A stretch of DNA of 6,713 bases from a candidate division SR1 bacterium CG_4_9_14_3_um_filter_40_9 (lineage in GTDB: Bacteria > Patescibacteriota > Gracilibacteria > Absconditabacterales > Absconditicoccaceae): positions 1-6,713 of the forward strand of contig PFWQ01000007.1 in the NCBI GenBank assembly GCA_002791215.1, in the 5' to 3' direction. The position numbers were made by a program, and so were the translations under genes. Below are positions 1 through 6,713 of the stretch, in pieces. Each line of letters opens with the position of its first letter. Positions within the stretch are counted from its first letter, which is position 1. Below the pieces are notes generated by a model. It searched no databases and was not told the DNA's origin. It was given only the letters and a program-made list of their open reading frames with translations.

Positions 1-30
1 TAATATGCTTTATTTTTCACACCAATCATT

Positions 31-1614
31 ATGAAATTACACCTCTACAACACGCTCAGTCGCAGTAAGGAAGAATTCATCCCATTGATGGAAGATCCCA
101 AGTATCACTGACCAAAAAAAGATTCCGTTTGATTATATTCCTGTGGTCCTACGGTCTATCGGGATCCGCATATTTGAAACATGAGAGCCTACATTTGTCG
201 GGACATTCTCAGAAATACGCTTGAGAAGATTATGTGATATCCGCTCAAATCCGTTATGAACATGACCGATGTCGGGCATCTCACTTCTGATGAAGATGAG
301 GGCGAAGACAAGATGGAAAAATGAGCGAAAAGAGAAAAGATGACCGTCCGACAATTGGCGGACAAATATATCGCGAGTTTCAAAAGATACCTCCAGATGC
401 TCAATATCGATGAGTATCAGATTATTTGCAGAGCGACGAATCACATCAAGGAACAGATTGCGATGATTCAACAACTCGAAGAAAAATGATATACCTACAT
501 CATCCCAGGCGACGGCGTCTATATGGATACCGGCAAAATCAAAGACTACGGCTACCTTGCAAGATTAGACATTCAATGATTGAAAGAATGAGCGAGAATA
601 GAAAATGAGAACAAAAAAAGCAAGACTGACTTTGGTCTGCGGAAATTCTCTCCTGTCGACGGGCACAGACAGATGGAGCGAGACTCGCCACGAGGAAAGG
701 GATTTCCGGGACGGCATATAGAATGTAGCGCGATGTCTTCCAGATATTTGTGAGATCAATTCGACCTTCACACCGGAGGTGTGGATCATATTTCCGTGCA
801 TCACGTCAATGAAATTGCACAATCAGAATGTGCGCTCGGCACGCATCCGCGAGTGAAATATCGATTACATAATCAATTTTTAAATTTAGGCGGCAAGAAA
901 CAATCCAAATCCGAAGGCGGCTTGGTGACCGTTGATGCGCTCGTAGAAAAAGGCTTTCATCCCTTGGATTTCAGATATCTCTGTCTTACAGCTCACTATC
1001 GCAACTTTTTGGATTTCAACGAAGAATTATTGGAGACCGCCCAAAATTCCAGAAATAATCTCATCAAGAAGATGCAGAAATTATTTAGTTTCAATCAACA
1101 AAAAAACCAATGAAATGCAGTTTTTTTGAATGATTGAACTATCCAGAAAATTCGGGGCGACGTGCATGCGAAAGTGATCATAGATTTTGATTATCCGATG
1201 TCATATGAAACATTCAAAAATACGCTCACCTCAAAATATGTCGGCGATGCTTTGGAAGAGATGATGAATGCTTTGATGGATGACTTGAATACTCCGCAAG
1301 TGCTCGCAATCCTCAATCAGACGCTCAATTCCTCAGATCAAGTAGAGGAGGTGGAGATGAAAGAATTGTTCGTCGCCTTGCATCGATTGGAAAAAAATCT
1401 TCTCAAAATCTGACTCTTCGATCGGATCGGCTCAGAAAAAGAAAAGAAATCTGAAGAGGTTCCAGAGGAGATTAGGAAATTAGCCGAAAAACGCACACAA
1501 GCCAAGAAAGATAAAGATTACGCATTGTCGGATGAGCTGAGAGATAAAATTATCAAAAAGTGATTTCAGATAAAAGATACGAAAGATGGATATGAAATTA
1601 CAAAGACCTCCTAA
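31..1614 (+). CDS. cysS: Cysteinyl-tRNA synthetase (class I), recoded gene
   Basis: Charges tRNA-Cys with cysteine using ATP, in the cytoplasm. The 527-residue product is complete if TGA is read as Gly. Visible motifs are CGPTVY (C38), the class I HIGN signature (47-50), the GWHIECSAM block and a KMSKS-type loop written KKQSKS (289-294). The zinc ligands C38, C232, H257 and E261 keep the spacing of E. coli C28/C209/H234/E238. The start is the only in-frame ATG after a TAA at 1-3, and no Shine-Dalgarno motif precedes it. There are 13 in-frame TGA codons (first at 109), at places such as the Gly of HIGN. Twelve CGA/CGG codons fall where the family has Trp, as in EWDSPWGKGFPGWHIEC (residues 217, 221, 228) and HPWVKYWLHN (274, 278). 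No in-frame TGG exists. The domain order is a Rossmann catalytic core, then a helical anticodon-binding C-terminus. Identity is certain from motifs. The recoding is inference, but strongly supported. Confidence 0.97.
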
Positions 1615-1615
1615 A

Positions 1616-1787
1616 TCCCCCTGCAAGGGGGACTTCAAACCTCCCGACCTCCCCCGAACCGTCGGGGTCGTCCACCCTCCTTATCAGGAGAGAAAATGGA
1701 AAATTAATTTTGTCTCCTGATAAGGAGAAGGGTTCCCTTTCAGGGTAGAGGTTTGTTCCTCCACTCGAAGGGGAGGTCAGGTGGGGT
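1616..1787. repeat. GC-rich intergenic inverted-repeat cluster
   Basis: This stretch fills most of the 208-base gap between cysS and the next gene and is much richer in G and C than its surroundings. It opens two bases after the cysS stop with a 7-bp stem (1616-1622 with 1626-1632, loop gca). Its centre is a perfect 15-bp inverted repeat, 1677-1691 against 1713-1727, around a 21-base loop. Two further complementary pairs, 1636-1643 with 1748-1755 and 1646-1654 with 1770-1778, interleave rather than nest. No stem is followed by a T run, so a classical intrinsic terminator is unlikely. A REP/MITE-like mobile repeat or an mRNA-stabilising structure are both possible. No gene is seen here. Confidence 0.7.
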
Positions 1788-1800
1788 AAAAAAAAGAAAA

Positions 1801-1816
1801 ACTTTACAACTTTACA
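1801..1816. repeat. Octamer direct repeat, two copies
   Basis: The octamer actttaca occurs twice head to tail just upstream of the ATG at 1823, where a ribosome-binding site would be expected. No Shine-Dalgarno motif is visible. Similar 7-8 base units occur at the other gene boundaries of this window. Confidence 0.6.
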
Positions 1817-1822
1817 AATCTT

Positions 1823-2344
1823 ATGACCATAAAAATCCCACATCATCTACCTAGAGATCCGCTTGCCTTCAAAGAGAAGATAGATTTTTGGAAATGATTG
1901 CGTGGATATGTATTCTATGGCGTGACATTTTTTGTCATGGCATTTATGATCAGTCTCTCCTGTTTTTATCCGCCATATGACAGAGATATCATCTTATTCA
2001 AAATCGCCCTGTGAATCGCCGTGTGTCTGGGAGTCGTCTTCGGCGGATTCCATTATGTGCTCAAGAAACATAACGAACGTCTCTATGCTTTCACTCATGG
2101 AAAGCTCACGACATGAATCGTGTCGGCCCATAGCGTAAAATTCGCGCTTTTGAAAAATACCAAGGACCTCGTAATTTCCATAGCGATTCCTCAAGGAGAG
2201 GATTTTCCGTATATCATCGAAGCGAAAAATTCCAAAAAATCATTCCATGATGAGCATCAGCTGAAATCAGAAATAACTATTCTCTTCGACGCAAAGACTA
2301 AATCAGCTTTCATTCCTGCGGAAGTGGATTGTGAGATTGAATAA
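1823..2344 (+). CDS. Hypothetical two-pass membrane protein
   Basis: I do not recognise the family. The 173-residue product is complete with TGA as Gly at 1895, 2012 and 2114 (residues 25, 64 and 98). It has a short charged N-terminus, a hydrophobic segment at about residues 29-49, a short loop, and a second at about 61-80. A soluble domain of about 90 residues follows and ends in alternating hydrophobic and polar stretches that suggest beta strands. Both ends are probably on the same side of the membrane, and the Lys/Arg-containing flanks suggest the cytoplasm. The layout loosely recalls the DUF3592 type, but that is only a resemblance. Trp is TGG once (1889), no CGA/CGG occurs, and Arg is CGT or AGA. 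It follows cysS on the same strand across a structured gap without a clear terminator, so read-through is possible. It converges on the next gene. Confidence 0.75.
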
Positions 2345-2348
2345 TTTC

Positions 2349-2463
2349 AAAAAAACTGACCACTATAATTAGTCGAAGGTCATAAAGTCAAAGGTCCATA
2401 AAGCATGCCCCGCAACGGCGGTGGTCAGACTTTCGACCTTACAGACCTTACGGACTGTTTTTT
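2349..2463. terminator. Bidirectional terminator between convergent genes
   Basis: For the minus-strand gene, the arms 2421-2428 and 2356-2363 (ctgaccac and its complement) form a stem followed immediately by seven T on that strand (2349-2355), though the loop is long. Inside it the hexamer aaggtc at 2376 and 2391 pairs with gacctt at 2444 and 2435 as nested inverted repeats. On the plus strand this structure is followed by six T at 2458-2463. The right half overlaps the stop and last codons of the minus-strand gene ending at 2448. No gene lies in this spacer. Confidence 0.6.
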
Positions 2464-4364
2464 ATTGTTTCGGTACCGCTTGCGAGGTCGACTTTCACCT
2501 TATTTGGATTCAAGCCTGTCCTGAATGGGAAGTCTTCCGGGATGTAATATCCTTTGATCTGTGAAAGACATTTCAATACGTTCGTCTGCCGATTGATAGG
2601 ACTAGATGCGTAAATCTTTCCGTCCTTATTCCCATATCTTGATAGTTGTTTGATCGTGTGATAATCTCACAAGAAATCATTATTCAATGTCAGCGCAATG
2701 GATCTTGCTCCTGCAAGAGCTGAATAGAACGGTATCCTATTCCCGCTATCATCATTTCCTACGTTACCGATGTTGTTTGATGTAGCAAGATATCTACCCA
2801 AGGTACTCTCTGCAAAAGCGATGCATATCATGACATCCTTATCGATACTTGTATTACTTGCTGCGTCTTCCCGGAAAGCGGCTTCTCTATAAATACCTAC
2901 ACCGTATCTAGTGAGGAATTGATCCTCTCTTAGAGCCAGAGTAGGTCAGGTCATGATTTCCAAGTCAGTGATATCGATAGGTCTGGCATATTTATCTCTG
3001 AGATATTTGATCTGATAGCCATCAGGTAAAGCAGTCTTCTCTTTCACGATACTAGCATCCAAGAAGGTGAACGGATCTACAGCAATACCGTCTTTGAAAG
3101 TGATGAAAGTGAGATTCGGTCATTTGGATACGAATCCTGCTCATCTGGTTCCTGGCTCTCCGCCGCTATTACCGATAAGCTGACCTCTTCTTACGATATC
3201 GCCTGGTTTGACGAATATCTTGTTCATGTATTGATATGCTGTAATGTATCCATTGGCATGTGCGATCATTACTCGGTTGATTCCGATCTGATCATTGTCA
3301 GCTACGAAATAGACGATTCCATCGCGAGCTGAATAGACCGGTGATCATTGGATCGCTTTGATCTGGATGCCTATATGAGGCACGCCATATTGTTTTTGAT
3401 AAAGTTCATCGCCGAAGTACGTCTGTATCTCTGTGATAGGATAGAGAGGCCATGCAAGCGCATAAGCTTCAGTATCTTTTTCGATCTTATTGAGATCGAC
3501 TATCTTTTTGTCCATGTTGAATTCTGATGTGTAGACTCATTTGGAGATATCTTTCACCAACGACGCCATCTTGTCGTACACTCCTTTCGTGCTTTCAAAG
3601 AGATTCGTGATAGCAATCTGTCTTTGTATCTTATCGTTTTTGTAAAGCGATAGGAATTGGATCAGATAGTTTTTCTTCTGCTGGAGTTTTTCGAGTTCTA
3701 CTTCAAAGTCCTTTATCTGAGTGCCTGCTTCCGCTTTTAATCTGCTTAATTTCTTGATGATCTCTATCTGCTTCTCTTCATTCGCTGTAAAATTCCCCAT
3801 GAGATCATTGAGCTGTAGGATCATGGATTGGACCATATAATCATTTGCAAGCGTACGAGGGATATTATCAGAATTTACGATGAGCTTGATATCATCGATA
3901 ATGCTTCCATTGTCCGTATAGAGCTTGTTATTGAGCTTGTAGATGAAATTTGCGAAATCAGCGAGATAATCTTTGGTAGAGACCATTCATTCTCTAGCTG
4001 CTTTAAGCTCTTCGCCTGCTGAAGCGATTTGTATCTTATATATAGCGATTTTTTTGAGCATAGAACCGACATTTTCGGTAGTTTTGTTGATATTGTTGAT
4101 GACATTCACAACTTCATTTCTTGTCTCCCTATATTTATCGGAGATTCCCGCATCAGTTTTTTCTTTGGCATCCATATTGTAGAGTTCTTGTGTGATATCA
4201 TCTACACTTGACTGCAGGTCCTGCATATTCTGCGTAGCGGTCTTTACATCAAAATCGCTGAGCGTCACGTCTTCGGTTTGAGAAAATTGTGCGGATGTAG
4301 TGCCTAGTACCAAGTACAAAATACCTAGTACAATTCATAGCGAAATAATTTTCTTGACTTTCAT
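2448..4364 (-). CDS. Exported coiled-coil protein with degenerate M23/LytM and lysozyme-like domains
   Basis: A 638-residue envelope protein, probably a cell-wall hydrolase or hydrolase regulator. Residues 1-27 are a signal peptide (MKVKKIISLG start, TTSA-QF cleavage site). About 30-300 is Lys/Glu/Gln-rich coiled coil, and about 305-435 is an M23/LytM fold (FGD, HIGIQ, GDIV.RGQLIGNSGG, GTRGAG). The peptidase ligands look lost: HxxxD is H330...Q334, the mid-domain His is Y379, and HxH is N417-L-T419. About 475-610 looks lysozyme/transglycosylase-like, with AESTLG (candidate catalytic E519), NNIGNVGN and a YASSPxNW..NV block. Eight TGA codons fall on conserved Gly, including GTRGAG. CGA/CGG are read as Trp at 364, 498 and 592; TGG occurs once. 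ATG at 4370 is an alternative start. The coiled-coil plus dead LytM layout resembles EnvC-type activators, but the second domain may be enzymatic. The function is inference. Confidence 0.88.
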
Positions 4365-4398
4365 GATCATATGTTATGCGATAAATGCAATAGTTTGA

Positions 4399-4430
4399 AA
4401 CGTTTAGGCGTTTAAGCGCTTAGTCGTTTA
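4399..4430. repeat. Four tandem octamers ending in (C)GTTTA/GCTTA
   Basis: Four adjacent 8-base units share the pattern NNCGTTTA: aacgttta, ggcgttta, agcgctta and gtcgttta. The third changes the core so that taagcgctta (4413-4422) is a perfect palindrome. The block lies in the 5' leader of the minus-strand exported protein, just downstream of the predicted promoter. It could be an operator-like site or simple repeat expansion. Confidence 0.55.
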
Positions 4431-4439
4431 TTCATTACA

Positions 4440-4468
4440 ATTATAGTCGCGAAACCATGAATTACCAA
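4440..4468 (-). promoter_or_regulatory. Predicted sigma-70-type promoter for the exported LytM protein
   Basis: On the minus strand a perfect -10 box TATAAT (4445-4440) lies 17 bases downstream of a -35-like TTGGTA (4468-4463), a four-of-six match. Transcription would begin near 4433 and leave a leader of about 70 bases before the ATG at 4364, containing the octamer repeats. Orientation and distance fit this gene only. Confidence 0.55.
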
Positions 4469-4473
4469 ATTAT

Positions 4474-4487
4474 CCCGACGTGTCGGG
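4474..4487. other. Short GC-rich hairpin upstream of the promoter
   Basis: The sequence cccgac-gt-gtcggg can fold on itself, and three more A-T pairs beyond a mismatch extend the stem. It lies between the transporter stop and the exported-protein promoter. It may separate the two transcripts, but the T-rich tail on either side is poor. The same cccga/tcggg motif occurs near 1651-1666. Confidence 0.4.
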
Positions 4488-4511
4488 GCAATAGGAGTTG
4501 ACAAAAGACAA

Positions 4512-4557
4512 GAAAATTGTTAAAAATAGTTGAAAATTGTTAAAAATAGTTGAAATT
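4512..4557. repeat. 20-bp tandem repeat, 2.3 copies
   Basis: The AT-rich unit gaaaattgttaaaaatagtt occurs perfectly twice (4512-4531 and 4532-4551), with six bases of a third copy. There are no spacers, so it is not a CRISPR array. It sits between the two minus-strand genes. A plus-strand TTGACA at 4498 with a 17-base gap to TAAAAA at 4521 overlaps it, but no plus-strand gene follows. Confidence 0.85.
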
Positions 4558-4569
4558 TGCTAGAGATAT

Positions 4570-4597
4570 CTAAGCTCTAAGATCTAAGTTCTAAGTT
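4570..4597. repeat. Four tandem heptamers across the transporter stop codon
   Basis: Four adjacent 7-base units ctaagct, ctaagat, ctaagtt and ctaagtt run through the last codons and the TAG stop (4577-4579) of the transporter. A fifth imperfect unit follows at 4598. The repeat therefore supplies the last residues (about LELRS) of the protein. Confidence 0.7.
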
Positions 4598-5773
4598 CTT
4601 ATGTTCTGTTTTATCAAGTTCTTTCATAAAGAAGATATTGATCAGAATGACGATTCCGCAGAAGAAATAGGCAAATTTATCACCAAATCCTGTGGTCAGT
4701 AGGTCTGAGATTATCATGATAAAAAACATGAGTATACTGCAAATAAGCCCATAGGCAGCAGCACCATATTCCTTTTTGTGGTCATCTCCTATACGATAGA
4801 AATATCTTCCCTCCAGGATATTTATAGCTATCCCGCAAAATACGCCAATGGCGAAACTATACATATTGAGAAACATGTAATTATCATGCATATGGAGGAA
4901 ATGAGGGAACAAAATGACGCTTCGGCCAGCTATGATGATAAAGATCAAAGTGATAAGCTTTTTATTGGTCTTGATAAATGCTGAAATCAGATTTCCTGCA
5001 ATGCCTCATGTAAAGAACACCACAATGATAAGCATAGAAGATACAGGCATTTTATTGAAATCATCTATTCAGATTTGTAGCATCTTTTGTCACATTGCCA
5101 TTCACACGGCCCATAATATGCCTATAGGCACCAAAAACCGGAAATATCTCTCTGTCACCTCAAGGATATTCGGCATACTTTTCTTCAGTGTCGGCATAAA
5201 TGGCTTTCCAGTGAACAATTTATCATAAGTAAAAAACAGGCTCAAGAGCACACACACCAACAAAAGACATAAGATTCGCATAAATCACCAGGTGCCTTGT
5301 TTGGCATAGGCTATAAATCATAGATAGCTTCATCACAAAAATCATATCAAAATAGAGATATTAGTCAGACCGTTCACCAGGGTTTCGCTGAGTCATGATG
5401 TCACAATCTCTGTGGACAGAATGATCGATTTGACTGTCAATCGAAGTGAATACATAAATCCTATGATGCTCAACAAAAAAGCGAAGAGCAAAAACGGCGT
5501 GTAGTGAAGTCGGGATCATACAATAAGGCAGATAATACAGATGAAAGCAGACCAGATGATGATTTTTTTCTTGGTAAATGCATACGCAAAAGCTCCGCCT
5601 ACGAGATACGCGAGGGTTCATCCCAAGCTTGCGTATCAGGCGATTTCCTGCAAAGTCCTGACTTCCTTGAGGTAGGACCGGAGGTAAAATTTCATCATTC
5701 CCATAAATACGCTCCAGAGGAGGGTGAGAAGAATGAATATGATCAGATTTCTATGTTTCGCTATAAATTTCAT
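4577..5773 (-). CDS. Major-facilitator-type membrane transporter
   Basis: A 398-residue integral membrane protein with about 12 hydrophobic segments, matching usual MFS length. After the second segment comes a motif-A-like loop, GGAFAYAFTKKKII (near residues 58-71), with the expected Gly and Lys cluster. A long basic central loop (near 187-207, KLFTGKPFMPTLKKSMPN) separates two six-helix halves. The substrate cannot be told from sequence. Thirteen TGA codons are read as Gly, several in membrane helices (the FLGGSYLG stretch uses three). Six CGA/CGG codons (residues 32, 88, 111, 166, 212, 284) lie mostly in hydrophobic segments such as YSLWLTV, MWILCLLL and IIIAGWSVILF. Arg would be unfavourable there and Trp ordinary. 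TGG is also used four times. The ATG at 5773 follows a weak AGG. The reading frame stays open upstream to the ATPase stop at 5846, so a longer N-terminus from a non-ATG start is possible. It lies 72 bases after the ATPase gene and may share its transcript. Confidence 0.85.
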
Positions 5774-5845
5774 AAGCAGATACCTAAATAAAATGGAGAA
5801 TGAAATATAAAAAAAAAGACTCTGATTGCAAATGAGGATATATAA

Positions 5846-6713
5846 TTAAATTTCTATAACTTTATCCCAAAATTTCATATCTTGGATTTGTTGATTGTGC
5901 GTGACTGCATATAATTTCATAGACTTGGACTTCACAAAATCCTCCAACATGTCGGAGACTTTCGCCACCGTGTCGGCGTCGAGATTATTTATGGTCTCAT
6001 CAATAAACAAAACAGGGGAGTGGATATAGCTGGAGATAGCGAACATCCAGACGATTTTCAAGATGACTCTCTGACCGCCGCTCAGTGATTTCACATCTCT
6101 TTCTCACTTGTCATCAAAAATCTGCGCCAATAATTCCAACTTATCGGTAGTGCTTTTGTGCAAAGAAAAAGAAATCTGATATTCGACGACCTGTGCGAGA
6201 TAACTATTGATGATGTCGCTCAAAACCGGCAAATGGTCTTGCAAAACGAGGAGTAATAATTCTTTCGAAAAGATGTTGTAAAGATTATTCACGACTTCTT
6301 CTTCCTGCTGTAATTGCTTCACTTGGATCTGCACGTCTTTGAATTCATGCACGAGCGAATCGATATCGCGATAACTTTCCTTCATCTTCGTATTCAATTT
6401 CTCCAATTCCAAAATTCACGCATAATCGATGCCTTGTAGCTGTTTTTCTATGTCTGCTTTTCCTCTTTCTACTTTCAACTTTGTACTTTCAACTTCTTTT
6501 ATGGATTTTTCGATATTTTCAATCTGCATTTTATACTTTGTACTTTCTTCTTTGTACTCCTCAAGTTTTTTCGTCTCTCCTTCGAGATTCGTAATATGCA
6601 TATCGATAGATTTTTCCTTCGCTTGCAACTCTTGAACTTCATCATATATTTTTTCTATTTCTTTTCGGTCGATGTCGTGCAAAACCAGCTTGATATCTTC
6701 GATATCTTTCTCC
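5846..6713 (-). CDS. Rad50/SMC-like ABC ATPase, C-terminal part (5' end outside window)
   Basis: The last 288 residues of a chromosome-maintenance or DNA-repair type ATPase. The N-terminal Walker A half and most of the coiled coil lie beyond the window edge. Residues 1 to about 125 are charged coiled coil rich in Lys and Glu. The C-terminal ATPase lobe carries the ABC signature LSGGQR (210-215), Walker B VLFIDET (D238, E239) with a following NNLD D-loop, and the switch histidine in VTHNQQ. TGA encodes Gly at 6416 and 6104, the second just before the signature (DDKGERD). Trp is TGG twice near the end, and one CGA (6665-6667, residue 16) lies in coiled coil where either Trp or Arg would fit. 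The gene ends in TAA. SbcC/Rad50, RecN and SMC share these motifs. The order coiled coil-signature-Walker B and the wording of the C-terminus favour a Rad50/SbcC-like protein, but the missing half prevents a firm assignment. Confidence 0.88.
6470..6495. repeat. 12-bp direct repeat, period 14, inside the ATPase coiled coil
   Basis: The 12-mer tactttcaactt occurs at 6470-6481 and 6484-6495, with related tactttgtacttt sequence at about 6534-6560. The period of 14 is not a multiple of three, so this is a DNA-level repeat and not a protein repeat. It resembles the 7-8 base repeats seen between genes. Confidence 0.5.

Noticed and set aside
1..30. End of an upstream gene (TAA at 1-3) or a -10 box (TAATAT)
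   Set aside because: Too little sequence to support either; no upstream coding sequence is visible.
679..714. Trp-to-Arg mutations or sequencing errors in the conserved cysS block
   Set aside because: The same substitution recurs at a dozen Trp sites in cysS and in other genes, always with CGA or CGG and never CGC, CGT, AGA or AGG.
31..1614. cysS as a pseudogene with many stop codons
   Set aside because: All apparent stops are TGA at Gly-like sites, motifs and zinc ligands are intact, and the frame is unbroken to a TAA.
1616..1632. Intrinsic terminator directly after cysS
   Set aside because: The 7-bp stem is good, but it is followed by cttcaaacc rather than a T run.
1598..1846. Minus-strand 82-residue reading frame across the intergenic repeat
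   Set aside because: It reads through the hairpin cluster, is Pro/Ser/Gly-rich with no motif, and overlaps the start of the membrane-protein gene.
4512..4557. CRISPR array
   Set aside because: The two perfect copies abut directly with no spacers.
3828..5791. Several plus-strand reading frames opposite the LytM protein and transporter
   Set aside because: They are antisense shadows of recognisable minus-strand genes, with no domain features of their own.
31..6713. UGA as tryptophan (code 4) or selenocysteine
   Set aside because: TGA falls on glycine motifs (HIGN, GTRGAG, KGPNL), never at the recognisable Trp sites, which carry CGA/CGG or TGG.

Overview
The window reads correctly only under a non-standard genetic code. 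In all five genes UGA must be glycine. CGA and CGG appear to be tryptophan, while CGC, CGT, AGA and AGG stay arginine. UGA=Gly is the known code of the Absconditabacteria (SR1) and Gracilibacteria. CGA/CGG=Trp added to UGA=Gly has been predicted computationally for Absconditabacterales (Shulgina and Eddy, 2021, as I recall it). I therefore infer an uncultivated Absconditabacterales genome from the Candidate Phyla Radiation. Under the standard code every gene breaks into short pieces. By hand I count 39 in-frame TGA, 22 in-frame CGA/CGG and 8 in-frame TGG codons.

Layout: (a) 31-1614 (+), complete cysteinyl-tRNA synthetase. (b) 1615-1822, a GC-rich spacer of inverted repeats. (c) 1823-2344 (+), a small protein with two membrane segments and no recognised family. 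(d) 2345-2447, a convergent-gene spacer with a bidirectional terminator. (e) 2448-4364 (-), an exported coiled-coil protein with a degenerate M23/LytM domain and a lysozyme-like C-terminal domain. (f) 4365-4576, a spacer with a good promoter for (e), a short hairpin and several short tandem repeats. (g) 4577-5773 (-), a major-facilitator-type transporter. (h) 5846 to the window end (-), the C-terminal half of a Rad50/SMC-like ABC ATPase, cut off by the window edge.

The genes do not form one pathway. They cover translation (cysS), cell-envelope remodelling (exported LytM/lysozyme-like protein), membrane transport and DNA maintenance. The two right-hand genes lie in tandem 72 bases apart and may be co-transcribed. 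Most starts lack a clear Shine-Dalgarno motif. Nearly every gene boundary carries short 7-8 base quasi-tandem repeats. The most striking content is the recoding itself: cysS writes all 12 of its tryptophans as CGA or CGG and none as TGG.
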